Positions 27,522-35,725 of a stretch of DNA of 35,725 bases are shown in pieces. Both the position numbers and the translations under genes were made by a program. The DNA comes from Pseudomonadales bacterium (GTDB lineage Bacteria > Pseudomonadota > Gammaproteobacteria > Pseudomonadales > Azotimanducaceae). Below the pieces are notes generated by a model. The model ran no database searches. It saw only the letters and a list, made by a program, of their open reading frames with translations, and was not told the DNA's origin. Where the stretch lies: contig JAFMIA010000028.1 in NCBI GenBank assembly GCA_017854255.1, positions 1 through 35,725 on the forward strand, in the 5' to 3' direction. Position 1 is the first letter of the stretch, and every line of letters begins with the position of its first letter.

Positions 27522-28451
27522 CTAGGGCTCACCATCCAGATCAGCGCCTTCCTTGACGGGAACAATAAGATCTTCTCGACTTAAATTCAGTCTCAGCAGA
27601 ACATTCGCCGCAACGTAGATGGAGGAATAAGTCCCCACCACGACGCCTATAATCAGAGCGGTCGCGAAACCCCGGATCAATTCCCCGCCCATAATCAGCA
27701 ACGCAAACAACACCAAAAGGGTTGTTAACGACGTGATCATCGTACGCCCCAGCGTTTGATTCAGGGACTCATCAATAATATCGCTTGATTTACCGCGTCG
27801 CGACTGACGAAAGTTCTCGCGAATACGGTCGGACACGACAATGGTGTCGTTCAGGGAGTAACCAATAACCGCCAGCAGCGCCGCCAGCACGGTTAAATCA
27901 AACTCCCAGCGTAACAACGAAAAAATCCCTAAAGTGAACAAAACGTCGTGAAAAAGCGCAATCACCGCGCCCAACGCAAATTTCAGCTGGAACCGAAACG
28001 ACACATACAGCAACACCATCGCGAGCGCCGCCAGCAGCCCCAAACCGCCTTGATTCGCTAGTTCTTCGCCCACCGCCGGGCCAACGAACTCGCTCCGCCT
28101 CAGATCAATCTGTCCGTTCGCAGAGGCACTCAATGCGGCAAACAAACTGTCACCCAAGCGCGCATTATCTTTATCTGACAACGATTTTTGAGGCGGCATG
28201 CGAACCAAAATATCCCGGTCCGAGCCAAAGTATTGCACCACATGGCCATTCCAGCCCGCATTATCCAAGTTCAGACGAACCTGTTCGGGGTTCGTGGGCT
28301 CTGGGTAACTCACCTCAACCAACGTGCCGCCGGTGAAATCCAAACCCCAGTTCAAGCTCTGAATACTCAGACTGGCCACCGCCATCAGCAAAAGTGCAAC
28401 CGAACTCCAGGCAGCCACCTGACGATATTTCATGAACGGGACCATTCTCAT
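27522..28451 (-). CDS. secF: Protein translocase subunit SecF
   Basis: Inner-membrane partner of SecD that uses the proton-motive force to help proteins leave the Sec channel. It has six predicted transmembrane helices, the large periplasmic loop after helix 1, and family motifs LNWGLDFTGGTLVEV and GYSLNDTIVVSDRIREN. I chose the ATG at 28451, which overlaps the secD stop by 4 nt (309 aa). A GTG four codons earlier is possible. It ends the operon. Confidence 0.96.
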   Translation of the reverse strand: MRMVPFMKYRQVAAWSSVALLLMAVASLSIQSLNWGLDFTGGTLVEVSYPEPTNPEQVRLNLDNAGWNGHVVQYFGSDRDILVRMPPQKSLSDKDNARLGDSLFAALSASANGQIDLRRSEFVGPAVGEELANQGGLGLLAALAMVLLYVSFRFQLKFALGAVIALFHDVLFTLGIFSLLRWEFDLTVLAALLAVIGYSLNDTIVVSDRIRENFRQSRRGKSSDIIDESLNQTLGRTMITSLTTLLVLFALLIMGGELIRGFATALIIGVVVGTYSSIYVAANVLLRLNLSREDLIVPVKEGADLDGEP

Positions 28452-30331
28452 GACTGCGACCACCCAATTGCCAAACGCTTAATGGGTCGCCCACCCACCG
28501 CTAAATTGATCAAGGACCGTGTGCCCATGATCGCGGTAAACATTGACGTCAAAATACCAATCATTAGCGTTATGGCGAACCCTTTCACCGGCCCAGTGCC
28601 AATACTGTACAAAATGATTGCGACCAGGAGGGTCGTTATATTGGCGTCAAGAATCGTCACAAAAGCCCGTTCAAATCCGGCGTTGATGGCCGATTGCGGC
28701 GCTGCGCCTTTTCTAAGCTCTTCTTTTATCCTCGAGAAGATGAGCACATTGGCATCGACTGCCATCCCAACCGTGAGCACAATACCGGCAATACCTGGCA
28801 AGGTTAGGGTTGCCGATAGGCTCGACATCACCGCAACCAACAGCAGCAAATTTGCAATAAGCGCAAGGTTTGCTGCCAGTCCGAACCACTGGTAAAAGGC
28901 GAGCATAAAGAGCACGACCAAACTAAATCCGATCAGCACTGAGGTCGCACCGAGCTCGATATTTTCCTGACCAAGACTGGCGCCGACGGTGCGTTCTTCG
29001 GCAATGAACATGTCAGCGGCAAGTGCGCCCGCACGCAACAAAAGCGCGAGTTCGCGCGCTTCATCGCCCGCCAACCCTGTTATCCGAAAGCTCACGCCCA
29101 AAGCCGCTTGCACCGTGGCAAGCGAGATTACCCGTTCTTCGACGTAAGGCTCGGTAATTTTTACCTCGCGCCCGTCTTGAACCTCATAACGGTCTCGGGT
29201 TTTGGTCTCAATAAAAACAACCGCCATTCGTCGGCCGATATTGTAGCGGGTCGAACGATGCATTAGCTCGCCCCCTTCACTATCCAACGTGATATTGACC
29301 TGCGGCAGGCCGCTGTCCGGATCAAAACCAACTTGCGCGTCAAATACCCGCTCACCTCTCAAAATAAGGTCTCGCTCGAGCCGCACCGCTCGACCCTCGT
29401 AATTATAGGGCAGCGTACTGGCTCTTGATGCATCCGGGCTCGCTTCGAGTCGAAACTCAAGCGTCGCGACCTTGCCCAATATTTTTTTTGCTTCGGCGGT
29501 ATCCTGAACCCCAGGCAGATCCACCACAATACGCTGGCGACCCAATCGCTGAACCAAAGGTTCCGCAACGCCCAACTCATTCACCCGATTACGAATCGTT
29601 TGCAGATTTTGCTGAACCGCAAAATCCTCGATCTCGCGAATCGCACTATCACTCATAGTCAAATTCAACGCAAAACCGTCCGCGCCACTCGGCAAATCAC
29701 TTTCGGTTACGAGAAACTGGGGGTAAGTCTCTTCGACCTGACGTCTTGCTTTGCTGCGCACGTCTTCGCTTGCGAACTGGAACTGCAGCACGCGGCCCTC
29801 TAAGATCGAGGTCCCCGCGTACCGAATCCGTTCAGAGCCGGACCTGAAAGCCCTTTTAATGTCTTGCTCCATACCCTCAAGCCGATCTTCCACGGCGCTT
29901 GCTGTATCCACTTCCATCAGGAAATGCACGCCACCTCGAAGATCCAAACCATACTTCATCGGTTCTGCGCCTAAATCTCGAAGCCATTGAGGCGTTGTGG
30001 GGGCAGAGTTGAGCGCGATGACAAAATCCGCATTTAGATCGTGCAGCGCACGCTGAATTAAAGGCTGTGCTTTGAGTTGATCATCGGCTGTGCTGAGCCG
30101 GATTAAAGCATTACCGTCGATCAGGCTACTCGATTTTATTTGAATACCCGATTGCCTCAGGGCCGATAACGCAACCGTCAGCTCCGGGTCTTGCACCGCA
30201 GCACTGCCCTGCTCGTTTTGAATCTGGATCGCGTAGTCTGGCGGGTAAAAATTCGGCATCGCGTAAATAATGCCCAACACAAACACGCCGACAATCAGCA
30301 GATTTTTCCAAAGAGGATATCGATTTAACAC
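28448..30331 (-). CDS. secD: Protein translocase subunit SecD
   Basis: Large subunit of the SecDF export motor. The first transmembrane helix (about 9-27) is followed by a long periplasmic region with the family motif GLDLRGGVHFLMEVD, then five C-terminal helices with GMAVDANVLIFSRIKEEL. Length is 627 residues (615 in E. coli). It follows yajC by 32 nt and overlaps secF. Confidence 0.97.
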   Translation of the reverse strand: MLNRYPLWKNLLIVGVFVLGIIYAMPNFYPPDYAIQIQNEQGSAAVQDPELTVALSALRQSGIQIKSSSLIDGNALIRLSTADDQLKAQPLIQRALHDLNADFVIALNSAPTTPQWLRDLGAEPMKYGLDLRGGVHFLMEVDTASAVEDRLEGMEQDIKRAFRSGSERIRYAGTSILEGRVLQFQFASEDVRSKARRQVEETYPQFLVTESDLPSGADGFALNLTMSDSAIREIEDFAVQQNLQTIRNRVNELGVAEPLVQRLGRQRIVVDLPGVQDTAEAKKILGKVATLEFRLEASPDASRASTLPYNYEGRAVRLERDLILRGERVFDAQVGFDPDSGLPQVNITLDSEGGELMHRSTRYNIGRRMAVVFIETKTRDRYEVQDGREVKITEPYVEERVISLATVQAALGVSFRITGLAGDEARELALLLRAGALAADMFIAEERTVGASLGQENIELGATSVLIGFSLVVLFMLAFYQWFGLAANLALIANLLLLVAVMSSLSATLTLPGIAGIVLTVGMAVDANVLIFSRIKEELRKGAAPQSAINAGFERAFVTILDANITTLLVAIILYSIGTGPVKGFAITLMIGILTSMFTAIMGTRSLINLAVGGRPIKRLAIGWSQS

Positions 30332-30363
30332 GGATTCAACCTCAGTCAGGGCAGTCTAGTAAG

Positions 30364-30687
30364 TTAGGACTTCAAAGTGCCTTTCGGCAACGCCGCAGAC
30401 ACCGCAGCTTTCTGAAATCTAAGTTCAACGCCTGCGGCCACTTCAACCAGAACAAACTGCTCTTCAACCTTCACGATCTTTCCGGCCAAACCGCCATTGG
30501 TCATCACCTCATCGCCCTTGCCCAAGCCTTCAATCAACTCACGATGCTCTTTCGCCCGCTTGCTTTGGGGACGCCAAAGCATAAAGTAAAAGATACCCGC
30601 GAAAGCGACGAGTATTAAAATATCAAATCCTGGCATTGGACCTCCTGCGTCAGCCGCCTGTGCAGCTGGAATAAACCATTCAAGCAT
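30364..30687 (-). CDS. yajC: Sec translocon accessory protein YajC
   Basis: A small inner-membrane protein that associates with SecDF. It has one transmembrane helix (about 24-40, DILILVAFAGIFYFMLWRP) and the conserved cytosolic part QSKRAKEHRELIEGLGKGDEV in the family style. Length 107 (110 in E. coli). AGGGGGAA lies close to the ATG. A 119-nt gap separates it from tgt, leaving room for its own promoter, although none is clear. Confidence 0.96.
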   Translation of the reverse strand: MLEWFIPAAQAADAGGPMPGFDILILVAFAGIFYFMLWRPQSKRAKEHRELIEGLGKGDEVMTNGGLAGKIVKVEEQFVLVEVAAGVELRFQKAAVSAALPKGTLKS

Positions 30688-30806
30688 GTATTCCCCCTGT
30701 CTTATGAGAATATCCTACAACGCAGACTTTGGCCTTTAAACCGGCTAAGCCCAGATTGAGAACGTTAAAAGCGCTGCATTGTCCTGTTTCCGGTCGTCAG
30801 ACGCAA

Positions 30807-33175
<2,369 letters not shown>

Positions 33176-33895
33176 ACCCGTTTCCTAAACGCCTCTCATC
33201 TGACAGCGTTTTGATGGCAAAATTCACTATCCAACCCACACGTGGCTGTGATGGCTGTCTAAGTATTACAAAATATACGCCCCGGAGACGATCGTCGCTA
33301 ATGTCAGCCGTCTTAAGCAACATCATAACAGAACTTCAGATTTTAAAGCGCATGCCCACGCCTTGATAACGCCAAGCGTCACCTTACTCGCTGTGACCCG
33401 CCTAAACGTGATCGCGCATTGCGGCGCATTAACCAACCTTTACGACCCTAGACGCAACATTCTTAGGACACTATGCCTACTGTTCGGTATTCCTTTGTCA
33501 CTGGGTACCGTGCTTCAAAAGACGGCCCCGATGAGTCATTTTAAGGGGAAGGTAGGGGACTCATCGGGGCCAACGTTAGCGCAAGGAAAAAGGGGGGGGG
33601 AACCTTGCTTCAAACTAACTTCTCTTAACTTTAACTCCTATCATCTGATGGCTTCAACAGAGATAAAGCAAACGTCGTGCCATATTTTTCGTTCAAATCA
33701 AATCTGCATTCGTTTCGGTTTTAACGCCCCAAAAACCGGTAAAAGTGATCCATCTCTGAACCAGAACTAACGCTTAAAAGGCAAAGCGGGATCTGGCACC
33801 AAGCCGCCTCGACCGAATTTGAATCCAAAGCGCACCATGTCAGTGCGCTGCAGCAACCGCGGGCGTCTTTACAGGACGAGTCGCCGCCATCACGC
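33176..33895. other. 720-nt noncoding region rich in inverted repeats
   Basis: No ORF here has convincing protein character; the longest plus-strand frame (33363-33770) has biased composition and no recognisable domain. The region carries a perfect 10-bp palindrome GACGATCGTC (33288-33297) near a possible minus-strand TATATT for the EAL/HDOD gene, a 14-bp inverted repeat (33524-33571), a 6-bp stem around a G9 run (33581-33608), a 7-bp stem CGGTTTT/AAAACCG (33716-33738) and a 7-bp stem AGCGCAC/GTGCGCT (33829-33849). The last lies about 50 nt after queA and is followed on the minus strand by TTTGG, so it may be a weak queA terminator. I found no known riboswitch or RNA family by eye. Confidence 0.6.
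33524..33571. repeat. Perfect 14-bp inverted repeat with 20-nt loop
   Basis: GGCCCCGATGAGTC (33524-33537) and its exact complement GACTCATCGGGGCC (33558-33571) flank a purine-rich 20-nt loop. On the minus strand the stem is followed by GTCTTTTG, so it could act as a terminator upstream of the EAL/HDOD gene. On the plus strand it is followed by a second hairpin with nine consecutive G residues (33592-33600). Confidence 0.85.
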
Positions 33896-34915
33896 TTATA
33901 AAATGAGCATGGCGTCTCCATAGCTAAAAAACCGATATTCCTCATCAATCGCAGCCTGATAGGCGCTTTGAATCAAATCCTTCCCCGCCAGCGCACTGAT
34001 CAGCATGAGCAGCGTTGATCCAGGCAGGTGAAAGTTGGTGAGCAGCGCGTTCACAACCTGAAATTCATAGCCTGGATAAATAAAAATTTGAGTCTCTCCC
34101 TGAATAGGCTGAACAACCCCTTCCACCACCGCTGATTCCAGCGCTCGAACGCTGGTCGTACCAACCGCCAGAACCCGACGCCCCTTTGTAATTTGCGCTT
34201 GCACTCGGCTTGCAGTGTCTGAAGGCACTGAAAACCATTCTTGATGCATCTCGTGCTGTAAAATATCGTCCACCTGAACCGGTTGGAAGGTCCCTGCCCC
34301 CACGTGTAAGGTCAGCATCGCGCGATCTATGCCTAATTCATCAATCGCCGCAAGCATTGGCTCATCAAAATGTAGACCCGCGGTGGGCGCCGCCACCGCG
34401 CCTTCACTTTGCGCAAAAACGGTCTGATACCGATTGGCATCAAGCCCTTCTGGCGCACGCTTAATGTAAGGCGGTAGCGGAATTTGGCCTTGGGTCGCAG
34501 CAATTGCGCTAATACCCGGCGCTGGGAATTCAAGCGTAAAAAAGCGTCCAGCCCGGCCTAATACCCGAACAGGCGTGTTGCTGTTGGCAAGGGTAATGAT
34601 CGCCCCCGGTTTCGGCGCTTTGCTCGCGCGAATTTGAGCCAGCGCGGTCACGTCACTGGTCATCCGCTCCAACAAAATCTCAACCTGACCACCTGATGCT
34701 TTTTGACCAAAGAAACGCGCAGGAATCACCTTTGTATTGTTAAAAACCAAAAGATCCGACGGCGAAAGATACGTCAGAAAATCCGAGAATGCCTTATGCT
34801 CAATGGTTTGCGCTGCGCGATCCACAACCATCAACCGAGCGTCTTTCCGATGCTGCGGTGGCGATTGCGCGATCAAGCGCTCTGGCAACTCGTATTCAAA
34901 ATCCGACTTCTTCAT
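33896..34915 (-). CDS. queA: S-adenosylmethionine:tRNA ribosyltransferase-isomerase QueA
   Basis: Builds epoxyqueuosine on preQ1-modified tRNA using the ribosyl part of SAM. The start at 34915 gives MKKSDFEYELPERLIAQ, the family N-terminus, and GAGGG lies 5 nt upstream. Earlier in-frame sequence back to 35080 overlaps the divergent DUF6435 gene and is not coding. Further motifs are VFNNTKVIPARFFG, GAVAAPTAGLHFDE, LHVGAGTFQPV and TNFHLPGSTLLML. Length 339 (356 in E. coli). It works in the same pathway as tgt downstream. Confidence 0.97.
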   Translation of the reverse strand: MKKSDFEYELPERLIAQSPPQHRKDARLMVVDRAAQTIEHKAFSDFLTYLSPSDLLVFNNTKVIPARFFGQKASGGQVEILLERMTSDVTALAQIRASKAPKPGAIITLANSNTPVRVLGRAGRFFTLEFPAPGISAIAATQGQIPLPPYIKRAPEGLDANRYQTVFAQSEGAVAAPTAGLHFDEPMLAAIDELGIDRAMLTLHVGAGTFQPVQVDDILQHEMHQEWFSVPSDTASRVQAQITKGRRVLAVGTTSVRALESAVVEGVVQPIQGETQIFIYPGYEFQVVNALLTNFHLPGSTLLMLISALAGKDLIQSAYQAAIDEEYRFFSYGDAMLIL

Positions 34916-34948
34916 GACAACCCTCGAACCTTTTAAACAACCTTCATT

Positions 34949-34973
34949 TATCCAAAACAGCAAATATCCAAAA
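34949..34973. repeat. 9-bp direct repeat in the queA/DUF6435 divergent region
   Basis: TATCCAAAA occurs at 34949-34957 and 34965-34973, 16 bp apart, in the 118-nt gap between the divergent queA and DUF6435 starts. It may be a protein-binding pair or chance in AT-rich promoter DNA. Confidence 0.6.
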
Positions 34974-35033
34974 GAGCAAACCGCTCCAGCTAAAACGCCG
35001 TACAAGCCCTTAACTCCGCTTAGGACCTGCCCT

Positions 35034-35213
35034 ATGTTCTCATGGTTTAAACCCAAAGATCCCTTGATTAACCTGAACAAGCAGTATCGTCAAAAGCTTG
35101 AACAGGCCATGCACTCACAACGAAACGGTGATATTCGCACTTACTCAGCCTTAACCGCTGAAGCCGAGGCCATCCGCGAAAACATTTTAAAGGAAGAGGC
35201 AAGCCGAGCCTAA
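35034..35213 (+). CDS. DUF6435 family small protein
   Basis: A 59-residue, charged, helical protein starting MFSWFKPKDPLINLNKQY, with the family-like core KLEQAMHSQRNGDI followed by RTYSALTAEAEAI. It resembles DUF6435 proteins of gammaproteobacteria, whose function is unknown. The ATG at 35034 is chosen because AGGA lies 9 nt upstream and it gives the family N-terminus; a longer in-frame extension back to 34737 would run antisense inside queA. No signal peptide or membrane segment. It is divergent from queA. Confidence 0.85.
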   Translation: MFSWFKPKDPLINLNKQYRQKLEQAMHSQRNGDIRTYSALTAEAEAIRENILKEEASRA

Positions 35214-35543
35214 AGTAAACCAGTAAGAACGCGAGGGGCGAGATTTTTTCGGATTGCTCTGGCCGCGTCACGACCCCCGGCAGACACAGATCCAGACCGG
35301 TCTCGCCTAACGAACCCCTTACCAAGATCCTCGATGCCCCAAAGCGTTGAGTCGGCGCGCGGCAGCGCCATCATCCTTGCGCGTTACAAAGACAAAGCAT
35401 TGCGCAATGAACGATTGACCCCAAGAATTTTATGCCGCGGCACATGCTGCAGCTACCTTCAGGCCCAACGACAAAGATAGTCCTGATTTAATAGCGCAAT
35501 GCGCCAAAGACATGATTAGACGCGACGCCAGAGGAATTTCTGA
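35214..35543. other. Gap before tRNA-Leu, no gene seen
   Basis: About 330 nt with no credible ORF, no known RNA and no clear intrinsic terminator for the DUF6435 gene. A T6 run at about 35245 is not preceded by a stable stem. Confidence 0.55.
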
Positions 35544-35549
35544 TATACT
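35541..35549 (+). promoter_or_regulatory. Putative extended -10 promoter of tRNA-Leu
   Basis: TGATATACT fits an extended -10 (TG, one base, TATACT) 12 nt before the mature tRNA 5' end. The following bases are GC-rich, like the discriminators of stringently controlled stable-RNA promoters. No good -35 is seen at 17 nt. Confidence 0.5.
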
Positions 35550-35561
35550 GCGCTGGCACGT

Positions 35562-35648
35562 GCCGGGGTGGCGGAACTGGTAGACGCGCCGGATTCAAAA
35601 TCCGGTTCCTTTACGGGAGTGCCGGTTCGATTCCGGCCCTCGGTACCA
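35562..35648 (+). tRNA. tRNA-Leu (anticodon CAA)
   Basis: An 87-nt type II tRNA with a long variable arm. The acceptor stem is GCCGGGG against CCTCGGT, with G-U pairs at the first and fifth positions. The anticodon stem CCGGA/TCCGG encloses the loop TTCAAAA, giving anticodon CAA, which reads UUG. The T-arm GCCGGTTCGATTCCGGC is canonical and the CCA end is encoded (35646-35648). CACGTGC occurs at both ends of the gene. Confidence 0.96.
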
Positions 35649-35725
35649 CGTGCTTATCTTCACGCTCGTCAATAACGGGCTTTCGCTGACAGCACTTCGC
35701 CGTCCATCCCTTTTCGCTATCGCAA

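Noticed and set aside
28188-28895. 235-residue open frame on the plus strand
   Set aside because: It lies antisense to the secD/secF junction, both of which are certain genes, and its translation has no recognisable domain.
33176-33520. Cyclic di-GMP riboswitch before the EAL/HDOD gene
   Set aside because: I looked for the conserved core motifs of the GEMM classes on the minus strand and did not see them. A covariance-model search would settle it.
33363-33770. 135-residue open frame in the gap after queA
   Set aside because: It runs through the 14-bp inverted repeat and the G9 tract, has no clear ribosome site and its translation looks like noncoding DNA.
34916-35080. N-terminal extension of QueA
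   Set aside because: The in-frame extension overlaps the divergent DUF6435 gene and does not resemble QueA; the ATG at 34915 has a ribosome site and gives the family N-terminus.

Overview
This window is chromosomal DNA of a gammaproteobacterium. That placement rests on gene orders typical of the class: ndk-rlmN-pilW-rodZ-ispG-hisS-yfgM-bamB-der, suhB/trmJ next to iscRSUA-hscBA-fdx-iscX, and queA-tgt-yajC-secD-secF. The type IV pilus lipoprotein PilW points away from typical enterobacteria towards a free-living, perhaps marine, lineage. The species cannot be named from the sequence alone. Coding density is high, no reading frame looks broken, and I saw no rRNA, insertion sequence, prophage or CRISPR array.

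Layout. (1) 1-1734: guaA on the minus strand, with its own intrinsic terminator and a plausible promoter. (2) 1930-6662: a plus-strand cassette made of an SxtJ-like membrane protein, a 49-residue DUF5989/SxtK-like membrane peptide, a NodU/TobZ-type O-carbamoyltransferase, and a membrane-anchored SGNH-type protein with TPR repeats. It is the most accessory-looking part of the window and the best candidate for an uncharacterised system, probably carbamoylation of an envelope or exported molecule. (3) 6810-10113: a plus-strand operon with an HDAC-like amidohydrolase, xseA and an M23 peptidase, joined by 4-nt overlaps. guaB, often next to guaA and divergent from xseA, is absent, and regions 2 and 3 occupy its expected place. 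(4) 10294-19595 (minus): nucleotide metabolism, rRNA/tRNA methylation, pilus assembly, cell shape, isoprenoid synthesis, His-tRNA charging, outer-membrane assembly and ribosome GTPase genes in one compact operon starting at ndk. (5) 19687-25175 (minus): the complete ISC iron-sulfur assembly operon with its regulator iscR, preceded by a promoter region carrying a 17-bp tandem repeat. (6) trmJ (minus) and suhB (plus) are divergent. (7) 27522-34915 (minus): queA, an EAL/HDOD signalling protein, tgt, yajC, secD and secF. The EAL/HDOD gene lies between the two queuosine genes, and a 720-nt noncoding stretch rich in inverted repeats separates it from queA. (8) The right end holds a small DUF6435 gene divergent from queA and a tRNA-Leu(CAA) gene.

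Functional links. The ISC operon supplies clusters to IspG and RlmN encoded next door. BamB, YfgM and SecDF-YajC all serve protein export or outer-membrane assembly. QueA and Tgt act in the same queuosine pathway. Most of the window is conserved housekeeping DNA. The unusual material is the carbamoyltransferase cassette, the HDAC-xseA coupling, the EAL/HDOD insertion, and the repeat or hairpin structures in the gaps.
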